64,000 nt of DNA, taken from NCBI RefSeq assembly GCF_032854445.1, contig NC_088304.1, positions 17,957,850 through 18,021,849 on the forward strand, given 5' to 3'. Positions within the stretch are counted from its first letter, which is position 1. Every line of letters starts with the position of its first letter. The notes beneath the pieces are model-generated. The model was not told where the DNA came from. It ran no database searches and saw only the letters and a program-made list of their open reading frames with translations. Below, one piece after another: positions 1-9,573 of the stretch. The translations under genes and the position numbers were made by a program. The DNA is from Liolophura sinensis. Lineage: Eukaryota > Mollusca > Polyplacophora > Chitonida > Chitonidae.

Positions 1-118
1 ACAACTCAGCCCTTGCGCTCAAGCGGATATGGTGCATGCCTTTCAATGGTCAGGACACACAAGGTACGGGTTCAAACTCGGCTTGTGCATGGGAGTAGTA
101 AATTCCCCAACTCTCTTT
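1..118 (+). repeat. tRNA-headed SINE-like repeat, family B (runs off the left edge)
   Basis: A tRNA-like B box (ACGGGTTCAAACTCGG) is followed by a tail ending TTCCCCAACTCTC. The same order of blocks (TTTCAAT..., AGGACACAC..., GGTTCAAA...CGG, then a CCAACTATCACTG-type tail) recurs near 3.6 kb and 23.7 kb, so this is a dispersed family. The 5' end lies outside or at the edge of the window. Confidence 0.5.
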
Positions 119-477
119 GATGGCTTCAAGACAATAATCTGTCCACGAAGTTCATGTGATCTGTGTAATGTTAATACTAATATGGTGTGCATAGCTCTAA
201 TGTGCTGTTCTGATGAAGGAAAATTTGTGAGCATCTTGCAAAAGTCGGTGTACCATCGGCTATCCAGTTTGTGTTAATCAAATTTATGGAGTGTGGCACT
301 AAGATTGAAGCATTCAAAATAAATGCTTTAACTGCTGAAAAATGGTGGACATTACAGAATGCGATGAGATTTTGCCTAAATGATTGATTGATGAAATTAT
401 TGACTAGTATGTGTGGACTGTTTCTACGTAAATGTATCCCATTCCGCAACTACATTTAACATGTATTTGCTAAATCA

Positions 478-672
478 CCATGGACCCACAAGAAAGCGAG
501 AATGGGCTAGCCCAGAATAGAATTACCGTGAACCCATATTAAGAATGAACAGATTAGCCCAGAATAGAATCACTGTGGACCAATTTAAAGCCTGAATGTG
601 TTGACCCAGAAAGGACCTGACGTGGACCCATATGAAGCTCACATGTGCTAGCCTAGAATGGACCCACTCAGG
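478..672. repeat. degenerate tandem repeat, about 4 units of 47-48 bp
   Basis: Blocks resembling TGGACCCATATGAAG followed by CTAGCCCAGAATAGAAT repeat about every 48 bp four times, with considerable divergence between units. The unit is unrelated in sequence to the 48-bp array near 54-60 kb. Confidence 0.6.
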
Positions 673-745
673 TCTGTCAACATCCTGTGGATGGTCGTAG
701 ATTTCGCCCGGGTTCTGCCCGGTTTCCTCCCACCAGCGGACAGTA
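671..745 (+). repeat. SINE family A, fragment
   Basis: A fragment of the conserved central part of the abundant SINE (GGATGGTCGTAG followed by TGCCCGGTTTCCTCCCACCA). The tRNA head and the tail are missing. Confidence 0.65.
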
Positions 746-1640
746 TACACAAACCTGGGATTAAGATGGTCATCCCTTAATATCAGGTACAAGTTAATAT
801 GTGAGTATGGTGAAATCCATTTAAAGTACTACATAAATTTAATTTACCTGGACTTCCAGTTGTCAGAGCCCGGATCTGATGCTGACATTCCTTCAACACA
901 CCACGATCAAATACTTACGCCAAGAACTCTGATAAGGCAAAAATACGATTTAATAACGGAACTAAACACATTATTTTTTTTAATGAAAATTTAATTTTAT
1001 AGTTCCTTAGTTGGTATGATTAGATAAAAACTTCAACTTGTAACTTGTAACTCCAGGCTGGAACAAGTGTCGAATTCTGGTTTGAAGTTGGAAGCTAAAA
1101 ACTGAACTTGTGTATCTTCAAGCTAAATGCATGATAGCTATTTATAATTACCAAAAGATTCTTTTAGCGAACAGGTCATGATGTCAAACTTTTACTGTCA
1201 GGCTGTCGAGTTTCATGTTTTTTAATAGATGAGACTTATCTATAGGACCTATCTGTATTGGCGTTGTCACTAGACGTACTGTGTACGAAGCATTATCACA
1301 TATGCCCCGAACACCTGTTTGGAGAAGAGTGCGGTTTGTCAGCATCAAAGCTTATAGTGCTTCTGTACCTGAAGTTAACATTTCTGTGTACTGCTATAGC
1401 CTTGTATAACAGTATCATGGGAGGAATGCAATTGGTGATGATTTCAGAACAACGATGTCCCCTTATACAGGCCACTCGACACGCAATGTAATTCAGTGAA
1501 CAATGTGTCTGTATGTATGGGTACTATCATACACTGACCTAGTGGCTCATCATTGGTTGAGAATTTGGGATGCACTAGTCTTGCGAGTGGCCTCCTTAAG
1601 ATGGATATCAGTGACGTGTTGAAAAGACGTTCTGAAAACC

Positions 1641-1769
1641 ATGAAGTTTGACCATCTCTTGGTGCATCTCGGCGAGTTTAGATCGTATCAGAAACGGTTA
1701 TACTTCCCCCTTTTTCACGGGTTTTCACGCTGTCATGGCCGTCTTTATCCTGAGAATCCCAAAACACAG
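1641..1769 (+). pseudogene. SLC22-like copy 1, exon 1 (frameshifted)
   Basis: The ATG is conserved and the start resembles copy 2 exon 1 (LVHLGEF against LVYLGEF, then KRLY). Relative to copy 2, 14 nt are missing after the codon for the tyrosine of KRLY, which shifts the frame. The donor AACACAG|GTGAAC is preserved, and the following intron aligns with the start of intron 1 of copy 2. Confidence 0.85.
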
Positions 1770-1977
1770 GTGAACCGCGATTAAGACATCCTACCTGAAA
1801 CCACCATTGAAGTAGATGTATGGTGTTTTAATAATCATTGGTTTGCCAGGTATGTTAAGTGTGCTGTAGTGTTTTGCAGGAATGAAAGCCTGGAACATTA
1901 AACAGTCAGTAAGATCAAAGAGATACCGTTGCCAGATACAAAATTTATGAAAGACTGAATTGCCCAGTTTTCTATTG

Positions 1978-2031
1978 CTGATCGCCGTCGTATAATTGAA
2001 AAATTCTTGAGTACGGCGTAAAACAGTAAAT
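1978..2031 (+). repeat. SINE family A, 3' fragment
   Basis: Contains only the family A 3' end: CGCCGTCGTATAATTGAAAA followed by TTCTTGAGTACGGCGTAAAA and an AAAT-like tail. Confidence 0.7.
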
Positions 2032-2139
2032 AAATGTGTCACTGTTGTCTTCTCAACGTGGGTATCTTGAGGCAGGGCGCCTTGTGTCCACATAGGAGGG
2101 GAATCGCCTAGAATGCTTGTGTACTACACTCAAAAAATT

Positions 2140-2710
2140 AATCTCTTAATTTTAATTCTTCGAAATGGAACTATTGAATATAATTGAACTGCCACCATTA
2201 AAACGGCTTGTCAGCATGGAACATGATACCATTGAGCTCTGTCAAGTTCCTTCCAGTCATAAACGTTACCATGATATTCACGAGAACGACCTACAACCAA
2301 CTATTAAACAAATTTGTACAAATGGTTAAGTCCTGAAAAGGTTCCATATAGGGCCTTATTTAGAGCGTTTTCTGTGACTTTACACAAATATGAAACTAGT
2401 TAAATGGTGGGAAAAAAAATTAGAACTTCTACACCATTGATTGTCTGTGACCATGTATAAGGATTTAGTGTGAAATTCAAAAGAATAATGCAAAAACCTA
2501 CTTGGCTTTATATACATATATTCATCTGAGCGAAGTTGGTAGTTAAAAGCAAATATTAGATAATGAAAAGTCAGTTTTCTTTGAAGTTTCATGGTCCCTC
2601 TACTACACTATGCTGTCCTAAGTTGCATTTGAATGTAATATTCTCTCAGAATTAAATTTTTCGAATTGGAATTATGAATACAGTTGAACAAACTGACACC
2701 ATTAAAACAT
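2140..2710. repeat. intronic direct repeat of about 70 bp, about 505 bp apart
   Basis: Two stretches, about 2140-2215 and 2645-2710, share an AATTGGAATTATGAATA-type block and CACCATTAAAAC. They flank intronic sequence of the copy 1 pseudogene just upstream of exon 5. Confidence 0.5.
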
Positions 2711-2756
2711 GTAATGAAGTGATATAAATGGTAGGTGTCTGTGTTTAACAATCTAG

Positions 2757-2925
2757 GCATGGAGCTGGTTGGACCTTCAAAGCAAAAATGGACGGGAATG
2801 TGAATCGAGTTTTTCTTTGTCATCCGTGACGCCCTGCTTGTGCTCGTGGCCTACTTTGTTCGGGACTGGCCGCATCTGCAGCTGGCTATGTCTGTGCCAG
2901 TAGCTCTTCTCTTGGTGTACTGGTG
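2757..2925 (+). pseudogene. SLC22-like copy 1, exon 5 (in-frame stop)
   Basis: The reading starts GMELVGPSKQKW after the acceptor CAATCTAG and ends with AYFVRDWPHLQLAM and LVYWW before GTAAG. This is the helix 5-6 region of SLC22 proteins. The 169-nt length and phases (enters in phase 1, leaves in phase 2) fit exactly between exons 4 and 6 of copy 2. A TGA at 2801-2803 interrupts the frame. No equivalent exon was found in copy 2. Confidence 0.85.
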
Positions 2926-3570
2926 GTAAGAAAAATTACTAGACATTAGGCCTGGGTTGTTTTCTTTGTTTGGATTTATTCTGATTTAAATGTGATGGCA
3001 ACGCGGCTTTTGGAGTAATTCTAGACAACTGACGTCTAATAAATTTGTACAAGTTGTTACTATCTAAACATTAACATGAACAGTTAGAATGAAAATCGCA
3101 CAAGAGGTATAAATTGACAAGGACGGATTTCACCTGTAAAGTGTGAATCTTGTGGCTACTATCACACAGTCGTCGTTGTTCTGGTTTTACACTCCATCAT
3201 TTAGTCTTATACCGGTAGCCGATTTCTAAACACTCTAAACACTATCCCAGATTGATGTCTTGGTTGTGAAGGCTTTCATTACTCCGTCTGTTTGGCAGCC
3301 CTTATTTTTTTAACACGAGGATCGCTTTTACAAAACTATAAACTAACCCATGAAAGACGTTCTCTAGGTTATAGCGCCATGAGGTGGACGTAAAGAGAAA
3401 GGCAACGAAAAGCTGATAAATAAGGTTTCCTGACGAAAGGGTTCCATAAGCAAGATATTTTCGCAGAAAATTTTCCTACTTCCTTAGTAAAATTCGTTGA
3501 ACGTATGTCCCACATTTAACTTTACAAGCAAAACGTATACTTAACATAACACTTTGCGTCTCCAAGATAT

Positions 3571-3700
3571 ATGGGTGCCTTGCCAAGTGGTAAATGTGCT
3601 TACTTTCAATCGCTAGGACACACCTGGTACAGGTTCAAAACCCGGCCTTGGGCACGGCATTTGTAGCTTTTCCAACCATTACTGTTCGCGGGGCCTTGGC
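3571..3700 (+). repeat. tRNA-headed SINE-like repeat, family B
   Basis: The order is GGTGCCTTGCCAAGTGG (A-box-like), TCAATCGCTAGGACACAC, a B-box-like GGTTCAAAACCCGG, and a tail TTTGTAGCTTTTCCAACC. It shares these blocks with 1-118 and 23668-23800. Confidence 0.6.
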
Positions 3701-4085
3701 GACGATGAGCTGTCGATGACCCCCGTGTGTCCATTTGCGATATGCTACGTTCATTGACCCCTTATTTTTTTTTTTATTAATATGGAATACATATCTAAAT
3801 ATCACACCTTTGAATGTGGGTCAGTACTTACCAAATACGACGGTTTATCCCGCGGAACTTTTTGTTTGTCTTCAAAGTGATTACCATCGTATGAAAACAT
3901 GTCGTTAAAAAGAATCTGAAATAAATGAATAAAAAAGAAGGTAATGAAAACTTGTACCTGTACATATAGATTCTGAAGGGAATGCATGATCTTAGAAAAT
4001 GGTACTAAAACGTAGAGTTTAGTATTTATGTTCCAAAGTGATGTTGTACACATCCTGTGTTAAACTGGGCGGAATGTTTAAACAG

Positions 4086-4295
4086 GATCATTCCCGAAGT
4101 CACCAAGATGGCTGCCGGCCAACGGGAAAAAGAGGAGGTGAAAAATATACTGGATAAGCCCGCTAAGGTCTACAAGGTTAAGCTGCCGGCAAAATTTCTA
4201 GACGGCCCAATGGAGGAGGCACACAAAGCCAGGCTGCGGCAGCTGTTCACCAACAGAGCGCTATGTATCAGAATACTGGTGAACATCGTATACTG
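4086..4295 (+). pseudogene. SLC22-like copy 1, exon 6 (double frameshift)
   Basis: The acceptor TTTAAACAG and donor TACTG|GTATGT are intact, and the length of 210 nt equals that of copy 2. An extra A (CCCGAAGTCACC against CCCGAGTCACC) and a missing A about 40 nt later offset each other. Only the first dozen or so residues, including the ESPRWL motif of the central intracellular loop, are scrambled. The remainder reads like copy 2 (KVKLPA, then ALCIR). Confidence 0.85.
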
Positions 4296-4805
4296 GTATG
4301 TCCAACCTAGGTGTCCAAATAGACAATCATATACCAGCCGTCAACCAAAATGGACGTTCCAGATCAATAATCGCAAGGCCGTTATCAAAATAGCAGAGAT
4401 AAAAGGAAGACTGCACAGCTTCGGCCTGAGTTGTTTACGTTTTACTTCCTATTGCCAACCACTCTCGTAATTTTTAAAAGCTGAATATAATATATCGTCA
4501 CTGTGTGAAATCCGGTTTTCACGGATATTATCAGGGCTCCAGAATGTGTTTTGCGTAATTCCATGTTCCAAATAGACAAATAGAATTAAAAATTGGTCTC
4601 CATGAAAGTAAGTACAATTATATGGCTGTTGTATGTGAACATGACTTGTGCTAGTTCAGGAACATTCAGAATAAAACCTCTAACCTGAAAAGCGTTAAAA
4701 TCAAGACGTGTTAATTCAAGCTGTAGGCTTATAGGCCTTCTCCACTAGTTATAGTCCAGACTTACTGTGTTCGAACAAGTTGTTTCAGATTTGTTTTACT
4801 TACAG

Positions 4806-5025
4806 GGTCACCTACTACGGCCTGTCTCTGAACAGTGGGTACGTGTACGGCAATATCTACCTGAACTTCTACCTGGCAGTCGCGGTGGAGTTTCTGGGTT
4901 ACGGTACCTTCTCTATCTGCCTCTGCTTGACCGCCCAAGACGGAAGAGGCTTCACTGCGCCTCCATGCTGATGTGTGGTATCGCTTGCTGCTGCTCCATC
5001 TTCACAGTCATTTACCTTCCTTGTG
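4806..5025 (+). pseudogene. SLC22-like copy 1, exon 7 (frameshifted)
   Basis: It starts after TTACTTACAG and reads VTYYGLSLNSGYVYGNIYLN, the helix 7-8 region. Four codons are missing at the start relative to copy 2, and a 5-nt insertion (GGGTTACGGTACC) shifts the frame into a TGA near 4969. The donor CTTGTG|GTATTC is retained. Confidence 0.85.
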
Positions 5026-5573
5026 GTATTCATATGGAAATGAAGACTTCAAAAACCACGGTTATAAATCCTTGTGTTGTACAGTATAAGCAGATTTTTA
5101 CGGATACATGCATTTAAGGGGGAAATGGATACCATCGGAAATAAACTATAACCAATGTTTCAGTGCGGTGAAAATCCGTTTGTAAGGAATGTGTATTAAA
5201 TGACGCTACTTTACAATATCCATGAAGAAACTCATTGCTTTCAAATGTAAGTTATAAAGGATGTATTTTACAGCGATATTCGAGATCATATATCGGGCAT
5301 ATGGAAAACTGAGAGGAATTATCCTTAACGTGGACAGTGTATGTTGATATGGTACCAACGAGTGATCTAGTTTTTGAACTCATTTAAAGTAAACAAAAAT
5401 TCGATCAGTAAATGGTAGACGTTGATATTTATTTATTATTATTATATATTTATACATATACATATGCAGGTTTTGAGTTTTTGGCATATTCAAGCTAACA
5501 AGCAGTAGGACGTTCTTTATAAAAAATGGCGTAATGTTGTTTTGCCTTTTATTTGCATATATTTACTTGTTTA

Positions 5574-5795
5574 GAAGGCCCCCGTGGCTTAGTGCAGTGT
5601 CCTTGCACATAATGACCGTAGAGCCCCTCGCCAATGCGGTCGCTGTGAGTTCAAGTCCAGCTCAAGTTGGCTCCCTTTCTCACAGGCTGTGGGTGTAAAG
5701 GTTTGACAAGAACCTACAGATGGTCGTGGGTTTCCTTTCCTCACTAGCAAAACTTTCTTCAGAAATCTTGAACAACGCCGAGGTCACAGGGTCAC
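5574..5795 (+). repeat. SINE family A, nearly full but diverged
   Basis: tRNA-like head CCCGTGGCTTAGTGCAGTG, then GTGAGTTCAAGTCCAGCTCA (B box), then GATGGTCGTGGGTTTCC. It lies in the intron between pseudo-exons 7 and 9 of copy 1. Confidence 0.8.
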
Positions 5796-6183
5796 ATGAC
5801 GATGCAGGGTATAAATGAAACAGTCATTCCTTAGCCTTATTGTATATATACCTGTAAAAAACAACGACAGAGCAAAGCAAATTCATGCAATTTGACAAAT
5901 GTGATGCGATATTCTGACATATCATGTTATCCTAGTAAGGTCATTATTTATTGATGAACAATTAATGTTGTATAAGTTTTTCTGCTTTTATTTATGGCTC
6001 CAACCAGTTTACCATATATTTTTATTGATAGTATTTATGACAAGTAAAATATATAGCAATATAAATTGCACATATTTGTTTATCTCTAACATGCCTTTAT
6101 GTATTAAACCTCCCCCTGTATTGTAATGTGATGACTTATTGAAAGCTTGTATCAGCCTTATTATGCTGCATGTTTGTTTACCA

Positions 6184-6544
6184 GGTGTGTTTGGCATCAT
6201 CGCCATTAACGCTATCTGCATTGTACTCAGGGGATTCTCGCCAGTGCTGTCGTTGTTTGTTCTCGTTCTGTCCATGCTGGCTTCCTCACAGGTCGTATGT
6301 GGGAAGATCTGACAGCGACTTGCGGATGGTCGTGGCCTCCCGGGGGACTGTTCGTTTCCTCCAACCATGTAATACTGACCGTCGTCGTACAGGTGCATGG
6401 AACATTCTTCAGCACTACATAAATACCAATCAATTAGCAAGTTAATCTCCACTGTGCTGTGTCTGGTTGGCTGCTCTCATCTTACCGGAGACGTTGTCAC
6501 GGAAACTGCCGGACACAATCGAAGATGGAATCAAGTTTGAAAAG
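6184..6544 (+). pseudogene. SLC22-like copy 1, exon 9 split by a SINE
   Basis: The left part reads VFGIIAINAIC after TTTACCAG, which is the helix 12 region. The right part, from about 6447, gives [15 protein letters not shown] and ends at the donor GAAAA|GTATGT, matching copy 2 exon 9. Between them, about 6233-6446 is a plus-strand SINE. Confidence 0.85.
6233..6446 (+). repeat. SINE family A inserted in an exon
   Basis: Contains CATGCTGGCTTCCTCACAGG, GCGGATGGTCGTGGCC and TGACCGTCGTCGTACAGG in the family order. The tRNA head is mostly absent. It separates the two halves of pseudo-exon 9. Confidence 0.8.
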
Positions 6545-6599
6545 TATGTCCTAGCTATGTAAGTTTGTCTTCAATAAAGAAATCTTTCGAGGTTTTGAT

Positions 6600-6872
6600 T
6601 TATTTATTTATTTATGTACGTGAATGGTGTTTTACGCCGTGCTCAAGAATATTTCACTTATGCGCTAGTCGCCAGCAATATGGCGGGAGGAAACCGGGCA
6701 GAGCCCGGGGAAACCCACGACCATCCGCAGGTTACTGACACACCTTCCCACTTATTTTCGGAGAGGAAGCCAGCATGAGCTGGACTTGAACTCACCTCGA
6801 CCGCATTGGTGAGAGGCACTTGGGTCATTGCACCTTGCTAACGTGCTAACCTCCTTGCCACTGAGGGCGCTT
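6600..6872 (-). repeat. SINE family A, nearly full length
   Basis: On the minus strand the order is tRNA head, TTCAAGTCCAGCTCATGCTG, the GATGGTCGTGGGTTTCCCCG core, CACTTATGCGC-type 3' end, and a tail of TTTA repeats as seen on the plus strand. Confidence 0.85.
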
Positions 6873-6922
6873 GGAGCTTCTGATGTGAATTGGTAATTCA
6901 AAGATCTATGTTGTGTTAAATT

Positions 6923-7110
6923 CATTTATTTAATTGATTGGTTTTTAACGCCGTAGTCAAGAATATTTCAATTATACGTATGGTGGGAGGAAACCGGGCG
7001 CAGCTCGGGGTAAACCCACGATCATCCGCAGGTATCTGGCAGGCCTTCTGACGTACGGTCGCAGAGGCAGCCAGCACGAGCTAAACTTGAACTCACACCG
7101 ACGGCATCCG
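6923..7110 (-). repeat. SINE family A, partial
   Basis: A second minus-strand copy shortly after the previous one. The tail and core are present (GGTTTTTAACGCCGTAGTCA, then CACGATCATCCGCAGG). It stops before the tRNA head. Confidence 0.8.
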
Positions 7111-8034
7111 TATTCATATGGTTAAAGTAGGGGAAAGGTTAACAGATTAGGCTAAATACTGATGGCTGATTAACAAGATCTATGGCTTGTGAACAATTTT
7201 TGAATTTAGTTTATTGTTCCATCATGCACACTGAGGACCTGATGACACCTAAATAACTGAAGTTTCAAGGAAAATTCCGCTCACTGAAAGGTTCCACTCC
7301 AGAAAATTACTTGCAGCAATATTTGTCCTTCTTACATCAAAATGTGTTCACCTACTGGCCTGTTAGGCAAGATCCCGTGGTCTTGGTTTTTCGACAGTTC
7401 TTAAACGGCGTCCTTATACACAATTACTGCACACAGCGGTGAAAAGATGGTAAATATAGATTTATGAGGAAATGTTTTTTTAGGATACGTATATACGTAC
7501 CTTTAAGCAGATGGATGTATATATGTTAAAAAATGTAACACAACAACCTGTGTTTTTTCATTCAATAGAGAAAAGTGTTACCCCAACACTAACGTGTTAA
7601 ATAAAGGTACACATTTCTTGTGTTACAAAATAATAAAACACAAACACTAAGGCAGTGTGTTAATTCAACAGAAGACTGAGCTGTTCAAATATGACACAAG
7701 ACCTTTGTTGAAAAGAACACATGTTTGTTTTCCTACAACACCAGTGTTTTTGCGCGTAGTTGTTTGCACTTTATTTACTGTTGTTTGTGACACGTTTTGG
7801 GTTATTGACCACTCACCAACCCTAAATACATGCGGTATTATTTCAAGCTATTAAGCCGGTTAAGTTCAAAAGCAAGGAAGATTATAACCCATAAAACACA
7901 GTTTCAGCGAGTCATTAATACAGAATACAATATAATGAATTGCAAAGTCTGGTCAAGCCCTGCAGTTAAAATATTATGTAAGGAGTAATGTACATGTAAT
8001 AATGCGAAACTCTGCATTTTCTTCTGCTTGTTTT
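7111..8034. other. no gene seen
   Basis: AT-rich sequence between the two SLC22-like copies. Between about 7530 and 7750 the words GTGTT and AACAC recur in both orientations, suggesting an old inverted-repeat element, but no boundaries can be drawn. No transporter exon 10 equivalent for copy 1 was found here. Confidence 0.4.
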
Positions 8035-8250
8035 ATTTATATTGAGTGGTCTGTTTTACGCTTTAAAGAATATTTTTTGAATATTTCACTTATACGACGG
8101 CGACCAGTAATATGGTGGGATGAAACCGGGGAGGGCCCAGGGGAAATTGCAACAATCCGTCGGCTGCTGGAACACCTTCCTACATAAAACCGGAGGAGAA
8201 ACAAGCATGAGGTGGAATTAATTTCACATGTAGCAACCGCCTTTATGAGC
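8035..8250 (-). repeat. SINE family A, diverged
   Basis: Reads on the minus strand through the core (GGATTGTTGCAATTTCCCC against the usual GATGGTCGTGGGTTTCC) and the 3' end ATACGACGGCGACCAGTAAT as seen on the plus strand. It is clearly older than the other copies. Confidence 0.7.
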
Positions 8251-8435
8251 GGGTGCTGAATCATTTTGCTCGACCATGGAGGTCATGCTTCCATTTCACC
8301 GTAATATGAATAAAAATCATATTACAACTTTCGTAGCTCTTTTTCCATGTACATGTACACCGCCACTTTCTATCGTTACATCTTAACTTAAGATCATTGT
8401 TTATAATAAAGCAAGCCGGCTCAATTCTCCTCGGG

Positions 8436-8514
8436 CTACAGATTCCTTTGTCGTCATATGACTGAAAAATTGTTGAGTACGACGTTAAACCCCAAGCACT
8501 CACTCATTCACTCC
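8436..8514 (-). repeat. repeat family C, terminal fragment
   Basis: On the minus strand it begins GAGTGAATGAGTGAGTGCTT and continues GGGGTTTAACGTCGTACTCA, the same terminus as the copy at 27945-28262. Confidence 0.65.
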
Positions 8515-9234
8515 TCGGGCTACATGTATCTAAATGAAACTTAAATTAAACTTAGTTAAAAGTGACAACGTGACAGACTGGGTGCATCACGAATTCTAAC
8601 AAAATGTCCTGCGGTTTGCAACACAAGATATATTAATATTTTTTTAAAAAACATAATTTCAAAGTTCAGTAGTTCATCTGTATAGTTAAAAAGGTGTGGG
8701 CTAAATTTAATTTAGCAAGAAGGTCATGTAAAGGTCATTTTGATATGTATATAGGTATATGTAATACATATGCAGCTTATCTAAAAGATCTATCTGTACT
8801 AACGTCGTTACTAATATATTTGACGTATGATCGCCAAATACAGATTTGACGTATGATTTGACGTATGAACCACCAGGCATGTGTTCCCTCTCTTTGGGGT
8901 AGCTCACCATTTGTCTGCTAGGACAGCTTAGTGTTTCTGTACAAAAAAATAAGATCACGCCATAGCTATACATGTACGTATACCCTTACGTAAAAGGGGC
9001 CAAAATCACATAATATTTGGATGGATATTTACGTTTTGTATGATCGACAGCACGGATGGTGGACATTAGCATTGTAAAGGAGTAAATGGCCAGGCCGGGG
9101 AAGTTAGTGATTGACTGTTTTCCCAAACTATACGGTGCTTCCTTCAGGATGAATAGGACCCAGCCATGACTATGCGAGCGCCAGAACAAATATAAAAAAG
9201 CGAACAAAGTCATCCAGGATTGGCTTATTTCCGC

Positions 9235-9244
9235 TTATATATAG
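9235..9244 (+). promoter_or_regulatory. candidate TATA box of SLC22-like copy 2
   Basis: CTTATATATAGAGCGG lies about 190 bp upstream of the ATG of copy 2. Its position would give a 5' UTR of roughly 160 nt. It is only a sequence match; AT-rich words are common here. Confidence 0.3.
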
Positions 9245-9430
9245 AGCGGAAACCCCGATGTCGCCAGCCTAACATTCACTGCTGTTGTTATGTGAATGAA
9301 CCTTATGGGCTTCGGTCATTTTCTGCGTTTTCTGCATTAAGCGCCCCGATATAGTCTCCCGTGTTCCAGCCATTACCCGGTGCACAGTTCAGTCACCGTT
9401 TAAAGTACGTGAACAGTCGCAGTGATAACC

Positions 9431-9573
9431 ATGACGTTTGACGATATTTTGGTGTATCTCGGCGAGTTTGGAAGGTATCAGAAAAGGTTATACTTTCTCC
9501 TCTGCATTCCGGTCATCTTCACGAGTTGTCACGCTTTCATAGCCGTCTTTATTCTGGGGATCCCAAAACACAG
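9431..9573 (+). CDS. SLC22-like copy 2, exon 1
   Basis: ATG in good context (A at -3). It reads [18 protein letters not shown], then the first membrane helix, and ends ILGIPKH before AACACAG|GTGAGC, leaving in phase 2. The FDDIL...GEFGRYQ start is characteristic of SLC22 proteins. Confidence 0.9.

Larger units (their letters stand above)
1641..6544 (+). pseudogene. SLC22-like transporter pseudogene, copy 1
   Basis: This is a decayed tandem paralogue of the SLC22-like gene at 9431-27939. SLC22 proteins are twelve-helix plasma-membrane carriers of organic ions in the major facilitator superfamily. Recognisable pieces are exon 1 (1641-1769), exon 5 (2757-2925), exon 6 (4086-4295), exon 7 (4806-5025) and exon 9 (6184 to about 6233 plus about 6447-6544). 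Exons 2-4, 8 and 10 were not found. Damage includes a 14-nt deletion in exon 1, a TGA at 2801-2803 in exon 5, a +1/-1 frameshift pair in exon 6 that removes the ESPRWL motif, a +5-nt frameshift leading to a stop in exon 7, and a SINE inside exon 9. Surviving splice phases match copy 2. Introns next to exons 1 and 6 are also alignable to copy 2, so the duplication included introns and this is not a retrocopy. Confidence 0.85.
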
